From: Alkalihalobacillus pseudalcaliphilus
GTDB taxonomy: Bacteria > Bacillota > Bacilli > Bacillales > Bacillaceae_D
DNA: 64,000 nt
Direction: 5' to 3'
Assembly (NCBI RefSeq): GCF_028610675.1
Contig: NZ_JAQQWS010000001.1
Span: forward strand, 620,001 to 684,000
A program made the translations under genes and the position numbers. Shown in pieces: positions 7,930 through 16,735 of this stretch (its first letter is position 1; every line of letters starts with the position of its first letter). The notes beneath the pieces are model-generated. The model searched no databases, had not been told where the DNA came from, and worked only from the letters and a program-made list of their open reading frames with translations.

Positions 7930-8601
7930 CTATTCCTTAATAATTTTTGAGAATGATGCTATTTGGGCTGGCTTATACACATGAGTTCCTGACTCTTGCT
8001 GCTTTGCTTTTACGAGCATCGCGTGTGCTACTTGTTCCGCCTTTAATCCAAAAGATGCTTTTAATGGCTGAGGTACTGCCCAAGACAATCCATGAAATAG
8101 CTTTATTGCCATTTGCTCGCCTAATCGAAATTCTTCGCGTTCCCCTACTAATAATGATGGTCTAAAAATAGAGAGCTGGTGAAGTTCTAATTTTCTTAAC
8201 TTAGCTTCTAACTCACCTTTTATACGGGAATAAAAAATGGACGAATCAGCATTAGCACCTGTAGCACTAATAAGCATACAACGTTTCAAACCATGGGCTT
8301 GTGCTAGTTTTACTGTATTCAATGTGTATAACACGTCTATTTCGTACATCACGTCCTTAGACTTCGCCTTTTTAATCGTTGTCCCTAAACACCCAAATAG
8401 ATCATCTATAGATTCATTTGGAAAACTACCTTCTAATTGACGAAAGTCTACATAGATTACATTTAATTTAGGATGTTTGATAGATATAGGCCTCCTGACA
8501 AGTGCCGTTACTTTTTCATAATGCCTGCTATCTAAAAGTAGGGGCAACAGTTTCGAACCTACAAGTCCAGTTGCTCCAATGATCATTGCATGTTTAGTCA
8601 T
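7930..8601 (-). CDS. NAD(P)-binding oxidoreductase of the HTATIP2/atypical SDR type
   Basis: 223 residues. The N-terminal Rossmann motif GATGLVGSKL at about 9-18 binds NAD(P). LVRRPI at about 35-40 and the segment CLGTTIKKAKSKDVMYEIDV, with LISATGANADSS later, match atypical SDRs related to HTATIP2/TIP30. The canonical YxxxK pair is present in modified form (FYSRIKGELE, about 130). These proteins act on NAD(P)H with unknown substrates or as regulators. The gene starts at 8601 with a TGAGGTG site, is divergent from the aldo/keto reductase, and has its own terminator. Confidence 0.8.
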   Translation of the reverse strand: MTKHAMIIGATGLVGSKLLPLLLDSRHYEKVTALVRRPISIKHPKLNVIYVDFRQLEGSFPNESIDDLFGCLGTTIKKAKSKDVMYEIDVLYTLNTVKLAQAHGLKRCMLISATGANADSSIFYSRIKGELEAKLRKLELHQLSIFRPSLLVGEREEFRLGEQMAIKLFHGLSWAVPQPLKASFGLKAEQVAHAMLVKAKQQESGTHVYKPAQIASFSKIIKE

Positions 8602-8760
8602 TTTTTCACCTCATCTTAAATTTCAGGCCATGTAAAGGCCAAATTCATTTACTTAAAATTTTTAAATAGATACATATATTTTAAGTTTCTAATCATTTGA
8701 ATTATAATGTAAAGTATTAAAACGGATTTGCTTTATCATTACACGGAAAGGGTGTTCACT

Positions 8761-9585
8761 ATGGAAATGGTACAACTAAATAACAATGTACTCATGCCTC
8801 AACTAGGATTCGGTGTTTTTAAAGTTGGTAACGCGGAAGCTGAAAAGGCGGTCAGCGAAGCTTTAAGAATAGGTTACCGCTCTATTGATACAGCCACCGT
8901 TTATGGAAATGAATCAGGTGTCGGTCAAGCGATTTCCAAATCTGGCATTGAGCGGGAGCAGCTATTTATTACGACTAAAGTTTGGAATTCAGACCAAGGG
9001 TATGAAAATACGTTAGCCGCTTTTAATCAAAGCCTGGACAAGCTGAAATTAGATTATGTTGATCTTTACCTGATTCACTGGCCAACACCTAAGTATGATT
9101 TATACATCGAGACATATAAAGCTTTAGAAAAATTATATCAAGAAGGTCGCATTCGTGCTATTGGTGTAAGTAATTTTGAGGTTGAACACCTTGAGAGGAT
9201 TATCAATGAATGTTCAATTACTCCTGCTGTTAACCAAGTTGAATGTCATCCCTACTTCACACAGAAAGAGTTAAAGTCTTTTTGTTCGGAAAAAACAATA
9301 GCCTTTGAAGCATGGAGCCCGCTTCAACGAGGGCGAGAATTATTACAAGATCCTGCACTTTACGAAATAGCTTCTGTAAAAAAGAAAACAGTCGCACAAA
9401 TTGTTTTACGTTGGCATTTACAGGAAAACTCTATTGTTATCCCTAAATCCGTTACACCAGCAAGAATTCTAGAAAATCTTCAAGTATTTGATTTTGAATT
9501 ATCACCCGAAGAAATGAACATCATTGATCAATTAAATAAAAATGAGCGCTGTGGCTCTAATCCACATACAAATAACAGAAGGTAA
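8761..9585 (+). CDS. Aldo/keto reductase
   Basis: 274 residues from the ATG at 8761, which follows GGAAAGGGTG; an in-frame start 33 bases upstream would add a poorly conserved tail. The AKR catalytic tetrad is complete: D43 and Y48 (DTATVYGNE), K73 (TTKVWN) and H106 (YLIHWP). The NADPH-binding end shows IPKSVTPARILENL. The size and sequence resemble the Bacillus AKR5 group (YtbE/YvgN), which reduce methylglyoxal and other aldehydes in the cytoplasm. A TATAAT at 8703-8708 could be its -10. It ends in a bidirectional terminator shared with the convergent HesB-like gene. Confidence 0.93.
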   Translation: MEMVQLNNNVLMPQLGFGVFKVGNAEAEKAVSEALRIGYRSIDTATVYGNESGVGQAISKSGIEREQLFITTKVWNSDQGYENTLAAFNQSLDKLKLDYVDLYLIHWPTPKYDLYIETYKALEKLYQEGRIRAIGVSNFEVEHLERIINECSITPAVNQVECHPYFTQKELKSFCSEKTIAFEAWSPLQRGRELLQDPALYEIASVKKKTVAQIVLRWHLQENSIVIPKSVTPARILENLQVFDFELSPEEMNIIDQLNKNERCGSNPHTNNRR

Positions 9586-9591
9586 TTTCAG

Positions 9592-9627
9592 AAAAAAAGC
9601 TGAGCATATCGTTGCTCAGCTTTTTTT
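9592..9627. terminator. Bidirectional terminator between convergent genes
   Basis: AAAAAAAGCTGAGCA and TGCTCAGCTTTTTTT pair perfectly around a 6-base loop, giving a T tract on both strands. Confidence 0.92.
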
Positions 9628-9631
9628 CTCC

Positions 9632-9925
9632 TTATTTTTTGTAATCAAACGACAGCTCATCTTCATTTGAATCATAATCCACATATAAATCGTGTCCATC
9701 AAAAAACCAGAGATGCGTTTCTTCTACATAAAAAGTTACGCCATTTTTTTCTGTTTGTACAGCGATATCAATTGGTTGACTTTCTTTCGCAAATGCTAGG
9801 GCGTAATTTTCTTGGATCGGGCTTGTGCCATAGATTTGCGAATAAAATTTGATTTTATCATCTTTGTCCATTCCGAAATCTTCTTTAAACCAACTGGCAG
9901 CAGCCTCACTTACTACAATCTTCAC
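9632..9925 (-). CDS. HesB/YneR-family protein
   Basis: 97 residues. It opens MKIVVSEAAASWFKEDF and contains IKFYSQIYG, with the acidic C-terminal block, as in the short HesB-like proteins of Bacillus (YneR type), related in fold to IscA/A-type iron-sulfur carriers. The conserved cysteines of true A-type carriers are absent; the protein has no cysteine at all, so cluster binding is unlikely and the role is unknown. Cytoplasmic. Monocistronic, with a strong ribosome binding site (AAGGAAGG) before 9925. Confidence 0.85.
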   Translation of the reverse strand: MKIVVSEAAASWFKEDFGMDKDDKIKFYSQIYGTSPIQENYALAFAKESQPIDIAVQTEKNGVTFYVEETHLWFFDGHDLYVDYDSNEDELSFDYKK

Positions 9926-9995
9926 TGTGATCGTCCTTCCTTTTAATGAAACCTGCTTTTAGTCTTGGTCCATTAGCATTTACTAAAATAGGATA

Positions 9996-10499
9996 TTATT
10001 TTACACTATAAAATTCTGATGGGATTGGTCCGAATGTCCGTTTATGATATAAAAGTGGTTCTTTTTTTCCACTATCTATTTCAACTACTTTACCAATTAG
10101 AATCATATGGTCTCCTGCCTCTACTCGGTTAAAGACTTCACATTCAAACACACCAGCTACATTTTTTAAAACTGGAACACCAAATTTTGATTGTTCCCAC
10201 TCTGTATTTGCAAAACGATCATCGACCCTTGAAGCAAATAAAGTACAAACATCAGCTTGGTCAGATGCTAAAACATTAACCGCAAATTTATTAGTCGTTG
10301 TAAATACATCAAACGAAGATACTCGCTTGTCTATCGACCATAAAATCAGTAATGGATCAATCGAGACGGATGCGAAAGAATTAACCGTTAACCCTAATGG
10401 TACACCATCCTCCGTATTCGTCGTAACAACTGTAACACCAGTTGGATAATTTCCCATTACTTCTTTAAATAACTCAACATTCTTTGATGTATCGCTCAT
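9996..10499 (-). CDS. Flavin reductase domain protein (FMN-binding)
   Basis: 167 residues from the ATG at 10499, which follows GGAGGGAGAG; the ATG 21 bases upstream overlaps nothing useful. PTGVTVVTT and GLTVNSFASVSIDPLL at about 20-60 are the FMN-binding hallmarks of the flavin-reductase-like family. HMILIGKVVEI followed by PLLYHKRTFGPI, near the C-terminus, is the conserved end. Such proteins use NAD(P)H to reduce flavin for a partner monooxygenase or act as small flavoenzymes. No partner is adjacent; the luciferase-like monooxygenases of this window are over 20 kb away. Confidence 0.9.
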   Translation of the reverse strand: MSDTSKNVELFKEVMGNYPTGVTVVTTNTEDGVPLGLTVNSFASVSIDPLLILWSIDKRVSSFDVFTTTNKFAVNVLASDQADVCTLFASRVDDRFANTEWEQSKFGVPVLKNVAGVFECEVFNRVEAGDHMILIGKVVEIDSGKKEPLLYHKRTFGPIPSEFYSVK

Positions 10500-10599
10500 G
10501 TAAAGCTCTCCCTCCAACAATCATTTTGCTAAACTCTAGACTTTTTATACATAAATGTTTAAAAACTTCATGTAAATCATAGCACACTAAAACCAAGAA

Positions 10600-11185
10600 T
10601 GCATGCACACTGCTCACAAACACTGGACTTTATATGACCACTAGCCTTTTGCAGTTCGAATAAAGTTTGCTTGCGATAAATTCTCGTGAAACATCTTCTT
10701 CGCTCTAACACTTCCCCCACTCCACGGACGAAATATATGAGACTACAGAGGGACATCATGTAGAAAGTTTGAAATCAGCTGGCTACGCCGATCACCTCAG
10801 CAACCCCCGTAGGACGCGAAGCATAATTTTCATAAGCGACGAGTTTAACTTATCATAACAGACCAACTTCTATACAAAACCCACATGGCGAAGCCCCATT
10901 TACTTCGCCACCAACAAACACGAAATTGGCGTTAGCCTTTAACTGGTGTAACTTCATTCATTTTGATTTTGTTCTTTTTCATTTTGATAGAATTGTGTTG
11001 AATTACTTTTTTGAATTAGTGAAATTACAGCAACCCAGCGGACGAAAATATGCGGAGACTCCCGCGGGAAGTAGTGGCAGAGCTGAGATCCAGCGGCTGC
11101 GTCGATTAGTTCAGCGCCACCCCGCAGGACGCGAAGCATAATTTTCGGTAGCGACGAGTAACGCTCCATGTTCGCACCAACTTTC
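10600..11185 (-). repeat. Composite intergenic repeat, copy C (core-linker-core)
   Basis: This fills the gap between the MOSC and flavin reductase genes, with no credible coding frame. Read on the minus strand it has a type II core at about 11185-11010 (GCGAACATGGAGCGTTACTC, GCGTCCTGCGGGGTGGCGC, CCCGCGGGAGTCTCCGC) and an A+T-rich linker with AAAGAACAAAATCAAAATG and TTGTTGGTGGCGAAG (about 11010-10870). A second, more divergent core follows (about 10870-10690). It is the clearest full-length example of the family. Its first bases overlap the stop codon of the MOSC gene. Confidence 0.85.
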
Positions 11186-11909
11186 ATATCAAACCAATCG
11201 CGTCCCCCTCTTGTACCTCACCCGTCTGAATAACACGCGCATATTGCCCAAAGAAATGACCACGATTCTTCACAATATGTTTCAAATATCGCGAATCCCT
11301 TTGCCCGCTTTCCGGATCAACATTTATGATTGAACACCGCTCACACTCACGTACAAACTCCACTTGCACCTCAGAGCCAATTTGAATCACTTTTCCATAT
11401 AGCTCCTCTTCCGATATCTCTAATCGATCAAGAGTATAAATAAAATTCGGACGAAATCGCTCAGCATGAATCGATTGTATCTGGAGTTCGTTCGCTAATT
11501 GATTAAGACTCCGTTGCGATACAAATAGTAAATGCTCCTCTTCAATAGCACCTAGAGGCACATCATCGACTTCATACTGAATAAATCGGATCGGCCTTTT
11601 CGCTTTCGCTTCTAAAACCTCTAAAGTTGACGGATCCCCCCAATAAAATAACTGCTCCTGTTGTAAATCTAGCTCTAATTCAGGGTATTCATCTAATGAA
11701 TCCTCTGATACAAATCGAGCTGAATAAGTAGCCATTTCAGGAAATTGAGTAATCGTTAAAAATTTCTCTCCCCTTGATTGATCAATAATCGCATGACTAC
11801 GATCGCCATATAAACCATAATTCATAACCCTAATCACCCGAACATGGTCTCCAGAAAAAGATTTAACGGGATAACGTATTATTCGATCAATTTGACCTAT
11901 TTTAAGCAT
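11184..11909 (-). CDS. MOSC-domain protein
   Basis: 241 residues. The N-terminal beta-barrel segment contains IIRYPVKSFSGDHVRV and YGDRSHAIID, and the MOSC core has RFRPNFIYT followed by VRECERCSIINVDPESG with the conserved cysteine in ERC, then GHFFGQYARVIQTGEVQEGD. MOSC proteins carry sulfur or molybdenum-cofactor chemistry, as in MoCo sulfurases and mARC/YiiM-type enzymes that detoxify N-hydroxylated bases. No partner ferredoxin domain is present. Start at 11909 follows AAAGGAG. The stop codon coincides with the first bases of a repeat element, so the element's arrival probably set the present 3' end. Confidence 0.88.
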   Translation of the reverse strand: MLKIGQIDRIIRYPVKSFSGDHVRVIRVMNYGLYGDRSHAIIDQSRGEKFLTITQFPEMATYSARFVSEDSLDEYPELELDLQQEQLFYWGDPSTLEVLEAKAKRPIRFIQYEVDDVPLGAIEEEHLLFVSQRSLNQLANELQIQSIHAERFRPNFIYTLDRLEISEEELYGKVIQIGSEVQVEFVRECERCSIINVDPESGQRDSRYLKHIVKNRGHFFGQYARVIQTGEVQEGDAIGLI

Positions 11910-11921
11910 AAAACGGCTCCT

Positions 11922-12842
11922 TTATAAATGATATTTCGGACCTGACACCATAAGAGAAATAAGACTTTGGAATAATAATCGCTGCTCTTCTCGTTCCCAA
12001 TCTTCATCCAATTCAGCTAGCATCCACATTACTTCATCAAGGAAAATATGTTCCAAGCAAAGAGTCCACAATTTTTTATCCTGTTCACTAATAAAATGCC
12101 AAGAGCGATACCCGTCTAAAAATAAATTCCATTCACGCTCCGTAAAGACCCGATGTGGAGCTTGTTCATGCTCATTATGAAAAAGCCATAGAACTAAAGC
12201 TAAATCAAATACTTGTGGAACCCACCTCGCATGATCAGGGTCAATAAGGACGGGTTTGTTTTGATAAATTAAATTATTCGCTTTAAAGTCATACGGTGTT
12301 GCTAACCATCTCACAGGTGCCTCGCTAAGAATTTTTTGGTTCTGAACAGCCTGTAATAATCGTTCCTGTAGTCGGTCTGCCTCTGTATGTAATTGAAATT
12401 TCTCTATATAATTTTGAATGGCTTCCATACTTTCCAACACTTCTTGTTCATTAAAATCAAACACTGAATAGACAGGGAGATCAAAATGGTTATTGATAGG
12501 GGAATGTTTATGAAGCTTGCCTAACAATTGACCAGCTTGAATAATCTCTTCATCTTTCCCCGAATATGAAGTCCCCTCAATAAATGGATAAACTACATAA
12601 CAATCTTCTCCCAGTTCTTGCGGGTTTTTCGCATCATTTAATTCCAACGCCTTCACAACATCAATTTGTTTTGATTGTAAGAAAGTTAAATACTTCTGTA
12701 GATTTTCTGCTTTTTCTAATGGATAAGCGGTTCTTTTGATAATTTGTTCTCCAAACTTATATACAGGAGAAAATGGATAAATACTAATCGGTTCTTCTTT
12801 TGTTTTTAAATTAAATTTCTCTAATACCTCTTTGCCCTTCAC
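11922..12842 (-). CDS. APH-like kinase / phosphotransferase family protein
   Basis: 306 residues of the aminoglycoside/choline kinase fold. IIKRTAYP at about 35 carries the ATP-binding lysine, and YVVYPFIEGTSY is the hinge. The catalytic loop is TPYDFKANNLIY (about 207-218), with Asp and Asn in place but the usual His before the Asp replaced (HxDxxxxN becomes PYDxxxxN). IDPDHARW supplies the magnesium-binding DxD-like aspartates. Bacillus relatives include spore-coat kinases of the CotS/YsxE/YutH type, and this protein may belong there; the substrate is unknown. It ends 12 bases before the MOSC gene start, so both are probably one operon. Confidence 0.8.
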   Translation of the reverse strand: MKGKEVLEKFNLKTKEEPISIYPFSPVYKFGEQIIKRTAYPLEKAENLQKYLTFLQSKQIDVVKALELNDAKNPQELGEDCYVVYPFIEGTSYSGKDEEIIQAGQLLGKLHKHSPINNHFDLPVYSVFDFNEQEVLESMEAIQNYIEKFQLHTEADRLQERLLQAVQNQKILSEAPVRWLATPYDFKANNLIYQNKPVLIDPDHARWVPQVFDLALVLWLFHNEHEQAPHRVFTEREWNLFLDGYRSWHFISEQDKKLWTLCLEHIFLDEVMWMLAELDEDWEREEQRLLFQSLISLMVSGPKYHL

Positions 12843-12903
12843 AATAAAACTCCCCTTCCTATCCCAAATAATAACATAATATTCTTACAAAAGTGACGAT
12901 AAG

Positions 12904-12935
12904 AAAACAACCTCACTGATGAACGTAAGGTTGTT
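12904..12935 (-). terminator. Terminator of the UbiD-family gene
   Basis: On the minus strand AACAACCTT pairs with AGGTTGTT across a 13-14 base loop, followed by TTCTT. Confidence 0.75.
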
Positions 12936-12942
12936 CCATTGA

Positions 12943-14760
12943 TTACTTTTTTAATTGTTGATGCTCATAAAAACGCTCTAAACCGATAAGTACCTCTCGG
13001 TTTGGAATCAATGGCGGTGCATGGTGTGGCTTTCTTCTACTATCAATAATTAAATTGTCACAACCCCAGTGCTTATGCAAATAAGTGGCATTCACACCAT
13101 ATATGTCGGTTGCTGGATTACTTCTCGTAAATGTCGCCCAAAGGAAATTACTCAAGTTCTCGGCAATAAATGCGCTGTCATCCGCGATAATAATTAAAGG
13201 ACATTGTTCGATTCCATGTAACTTTTCGAGTTCTTCTGCTACTTGGACCATTTCTTTTTGAGTATGCTCGTAATCTTCAAATGCAGCGATTTCAATGGCG
13301 ATGATACCGGGCTGGACGTAACGAGCGTTTTTTAAGAGTGGATGTTCAACAAATGAAGTCGGCAGCTGTTGACAAAGTGTCCGCTTCCTATCACCTGCAG
13401 CAGCGAAAACGACTTTACTACCTTGGTTAATACCTGTTCCTGTGTAATCAAGCGTATCAATCGTTGTATTCGTCTGAAAATGAATATCTCTTTGCAAATC
13501 AATTCTTTCTAATATATAGGAAAAGAATTCAACTTCACGGTGAGTTGAGAGCTCAATATTTTCTTCTGCGGCAATAAATAAATATTTAGCTAAACTTAAA
13601 TGACTAGTGCCTAGTATTCGATTAGCAATGGTCAAAATTTCCTGTGGTTGCTCTAGTTTCTGATACGGCGTATATCGCTCATAGCCGATAGCAAGTAAAA
13701 GGGGGTGGACACCCGCTGCATCAACAGCATGGACTTCTTTTACACCCGGAATCTCTGCTTTTACAGCACCACCTGTCATCTCGTGGATAATATCACCAAA
13801 AGATGTATCCTCTTGTGGTGGACGTCCTACCACGGTAAACGGCCAAACTCCATTTTCTTTTGCATAGACTTTATGAATCTTTAAAACAGGGAATTCATGA
13901 ACTAAGCTATAATAACCTAAATGATCACCAAAAGGTCCCTCTGGCTTCGTTTCATTCGGATATATTTCTCCTGTAATAACAAAATCTGCATCATGACTTA
14001 TACAATATCCATCCACATAACTATAACGAAACCTCCTGCCTGCTAATAAGCCCGCAAAAGTCATTTCACTAAAGCCCTCCGGAAGTGGCATTACGGCCGC
14101 TAACGTATGTGCTGGGTGTCCCCCTACAAAAATACTGACTTTTAAAGGGTCACCTTTTTTCACTGCATTTGCTTGATGCACCCCTATCCCGCGATGAATT
14201 TGATAGTGAAGCCCCACCTCTTTATTCACTTCATATTCATTGCCACTCATCTGCACACGATACATGCCTAGATTTGCTTTCATAATACCAGGATTATCAG
14301 GGTCCTCTGAATAAACTTGCGGAAGTGTAATAAAGGCTCCTCCATCATCTGGCCAAGATTTAATCTGAGGTAAATCAGAGATTTTTATTTCTTTAAAATT
14401 GCTAGGTAAACCCTTCTTCTGAACAGGCAATGCTTTCGTCGCCGGTATACCTGAACGAACATGCTTGAATGGGTTTTTTAAGACACTCATTGGATCATTT
14501 CTTACAGCAATAACAGCTTGAGTCTGCTCTATTGTTTTACGAAAAATAAATTTACTACGTTCAACCGTTCCAAATAGATTTGAAACAGCTGGAAATTCCG
14601 AACCTTTCACATTTTCAAAATAAAGGGCTGGTCCATTTTCTGCGTACACCCTTAAATGCAAGGCAGCCATTTCTAGATTAGGGTCTACCTCTTCTTTAAT
14701 ACGAATGAGATGCCCTGCTTTCTCTAAGTCTAAAATACATTCTTGTAAGTTTTTATACAT
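12943..14760 (-). CDS. UbiD-family decarboxylase (prenylated-FMN dependent)
   Basis: 605 residues, within the family's size range. It shows ANLGMYRVQMSGNEYEVNKE and GLHYQIHRGIGVH (about 160-200), the prenyl-FMN and metal/potassium-binding region, and KPEGPFGDHLGYYS (about 275-288) with the active-site acidic residues. Members decarboxylate aromatic or alpha,beta-unsaturated acids, as in ubiquinone, menaquinone (futalosine route) or phenolic-acid metabolism. The prenyltransferase UbiX that makes the cofactor is not in this window. The gene stands alone, with a promoter at 14796-14824 and its own terminator, so the substrate cannot be set from context. Confidence 0.9.
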   Translation of the reverse strand: MYKNLQECILDLEKAGHLIRIKEEVDPNLEMAALHLRVYAENGPALYFENVKGSEFPAVSNLFGTVERSKFIFRKTIEQTQAVIAVRNDPMSVLKNPFKHVRSGIPATKALPVQKKGLPSNFKEIKISDLPQIKSWPDDGGAFITLPQVYSEDPDNPGIMKANLGMYRVQMSGNEYEVNKEVGLHYQIHRGIGVHQANAVKKGDPLKVSIFVGGHPAHTLAAVMPLPEGFSEMTFAGLLAGRRFRYSYVDGYCISHDADFVITGEIYPNETKPEGPFGDHLGYYSLVHEFPVLKIHKVYAKENGVWPFTVVGRPPQEDTSFGDIIHEMTGGAVKAEIPGVKEVHAVDAAGVHPLLLAIGYERYTPYQKLEQPQEILTIANRILGTSHLSLAKYLFIAAEENIELSTHREVEFFSYILERIDLQRDIHFQTNTTIDTLDYTGTGINQGSKVVFAAAGDRKRTLCQQLPTSFVEHPLLKNARYVQPGIIAIEIAAFEDYEHTQKEMVQVAEELEKLHGIEQCPLIIIADDSAFIAENLSNFLWATFTRSNPATDIYGVNATYLHKHWGCDNLIIDSRRKPHHAPPLIPNREVLIGLERFYEHQQLKK

Positions 14761-14795
14761 CTAAAAAACCCCTAATTATTAAGTCTTATACCAGT

Positions 14796-14824
14796 ATTAT
14801 ATCGTGTTTGTAGGATATTGTCTC
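14796..14824 (-). promoter_or_regulatory. Sigma-A-type promoter of the UbiD-family gene
   Basis: On the minus strand GAGACA (-35, 4 of 6 consensus), a 17-base spacer and a perfect TATAAT (-10) lie about 40 bases before the start codon. Confidence 0.6.
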
Positions 14825-14946
14825 ATTTTATCATTTGGCTGTAGGGTGTCTATTTTATGAATAATTACGGTACATGAAATTTTTATTTCCTTACTATCTC
14901 TTTCTTTAACTTTTTAACAATAGTTAGGTGTTTTAAGAAAACAAAA

Positions 14947-14974
14947 GCTAGCCGCACCATTGGCACAAGCTAGC
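14947..14974 (-). terminator. Terminator after cysI
   Basis: On the minus strand GCTAGC and GCTAGC enclose an inner TGCC/GGTG pairing, followed by TTTTGTTTT. Confidence 0.7.
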
Positions 14975-14995
14975 AAGATTCCAATATTATTTATC

Positions 14996-16708
14996 TCACT
15001 TATGAAAGTTAGTTCCGTCCGTAGTAGCCTCGATAACTCCTGTCCGTACGAGGAAGTCACCAAAATGCTCGCCTTCTTCTCGCTCCTTAGCATATCTAGG
15101 TAATAATTCTTTCAAGATTGATAAAATTGCTTCTTCATCGATGTTTTCTCTATACATTTTGCTTAAGCGACTACCATCAAATGCAGCACCAAGGTACATA
15201 TTGTACTTTCCTGGTCCTTTACCAATAAAGCCTATCTCTGCCAAGGTAGGTCTTGCACAGCTATTTGGGCAACCAGTCATTCGAATCGTAATTTCTTTAT
15301 CTGTTAAACCATTCTCATTAACGATTGTTTCAATCTTATCAATTAAAGACGGTAAATACCGCTCCGCCTCAGCCATAGCTAAGCCACAGGTCGGTAAAGA
15401 AACACAAGCTAATGAACTTCGTCTTAAAGCGGAGTATTGGCTCCCATCTGTTAGGTTATACGATTCAATTAATTGATTAATCTTTTTCTTTTTCTGACTT
15501 GTAACATTAGCAATAATTAAATTTTGATTGGCCGTTAAGCGGAAATCACCTGTATGGATTTTAGCAATTTCTCGTAATGCTGTCATGAGTTGATAATTCT
15601 CCTGATCAACAATTCGACCACCTTGAACAAATAATGTATAATGCCATCTTCCTTTTACACCTTTTACCCAACCATAGCGATCACCGTTATCATCAAAATG
15701 AAACGGTTTTGCTTCTGCTAAGGACCATCCTAATCGTTGTTCTAACTCTGTAACAACATTCTCTAACCCTAAACGATCAACCGTATATTTGAATCTTGCA
15801 TTTTTGCGTTCAGAGCGGTTTCCATAATCACGTTGGATTGTTAAGATTTTTTCTGCCGTTATAAGTAGCTGTTCAGGTCGAATGAACCCAATGACCTTAC
15901 CGACTTGTGGGTATGTTTCCGTATCTCCATGTGCCATACCTAATCCGCCACCAATTGTTACATTAAAACCTGCTAAAGCCCCCTCCTCAACAATGGCAAT
16001 AAATCCAATATCTTGAGAGAAAACATCAATATCATTAGAAGGTGGAATGGCGAACCCAATTTTGAATTTACGTGGCAAATAATACTTACCGTATACAGGT
16101 TCTTCTGTTTCTGGAGCTCCTGCTACCTTTTCTTCATCTAACCATAATTCATAATAAGCTCTTGTTTTCGGGAGTAAATGATCACTCAATTTCTTCGACC
16201 ATTCAAATACTTCACCATGAAGCTCAGATTGATAAGGGTTCGGGTTGGCCATTACATTTCGATTCACATCACCACAGGCAGCAATAGTATCTAACTTGGA
16301 AGCATAAATATCTTGGATTGTCTTTTTCATATTCCATTTTAATATACCGTGCATTTGAAAAGCCTGTCTTGTCGTTAATTTTAACGTTTGATTACCATAC
16401 TTCTCTGCAAGTTCATCCATGACGAGCCATTGCTCTGGTGTCGCGACCCCTCCGGGTGACCTAACCCTTAACATGAATTGAAAAGCTGGTTCCAATTTCT
16501 GCTTTTGTCGTTCATTTCTATAATCTCGATCATCCTGCAAATAACTACCATGGAATTTCATTAATCGATTATCATCATCTGAAATACCTGCACTTAAAGG
16601 TTCTTCCATAGACTGCTTTAACGTACCACGTAAATAATTACTTTCATCTTTTATTCGTTCTACATCACTTGGTAAACCATCTGGAGCCTTTAAACGTTGA
16701 TCAGCCAT
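14996..16708 (-). CDS. cysI: Sulfite reductase (NADPH) hemoprotein beta subunit
   Basis: 570 residues, the usual CysI length. The ligands of the coupled [4Fe-4S]-siroheme centre are visible: CVSLPTCGLAMAEAER (about 434-449) and TGCPNSCARP (about 477-486), giving the C-X5-C and C-X3-C pairs. It reduces sulfite to sulfide with six electrons delivered by CysJ, in the cytoplasm, for cysteine synthesis. Start at 16708 has GAGGTG upstream. It follows cysJ by 27 bases in one operon and ends with a terminator. The siroheme-binding half-domains and the sulfite-binding arginines/lysines appear complete, so it should be active. Confidence 0.97.
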   Translation of the reverse strand: MADQRLKAPDGLPSDVERIKDESNYLRGTLKQSMEEPLSAGISDDDNRLMKFHGSYLQDDRDYRNERQKQKLEPAFQFMLRVRSPGGVATPEQWLVMDELAEKYGNQTLKLTTRQAFQMHGILKWNMKKTIQDIYASKLDTIAACGDVNRNVMANPNPYQSELHGEVFEWSKKLSDHLLPKTRAYYELWLDEEKVAGAPETEEPVYGKYYLPRKFKIGFAIPPSNDIDVFSQDIGFIAIVEEGALAGFNVTIGGGLGMAHGDTETYPQVGKVIGFIRPEQLLITAEKILTIQRDYGNRSERKNARFKYTVDRLGLENVVTELEQRLGWSLAEAKPFHFDDNGDRYGWVKGVKGRWHYTLFVQGGRIVDQENYQLMTALREIAKIHTGDFRLTANQNLIIANVTSQKKKKINQLIESYNLTDGSQYSALRRSSLACVSLPTCGLAMAEAERYLPSLIDKIETIVNENGLTDKEITIRMTGCPNSCARPTLAEIGFIGKGPGKYNMYLGAAFDGSRLSKMYRENIDEEAILSILKELLPRYAKEREEGEHFGDFLVRTGVIEATTDGTNFHK

Positions 16709-16735
16709 ATGATCTTTTTCACCTCATTTATCCAT

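Noticed and set aside
10577..11187. Short frames inside repeat copy C
   Set aside because: They lie within the repeat element, on both strands, and vary between copies.
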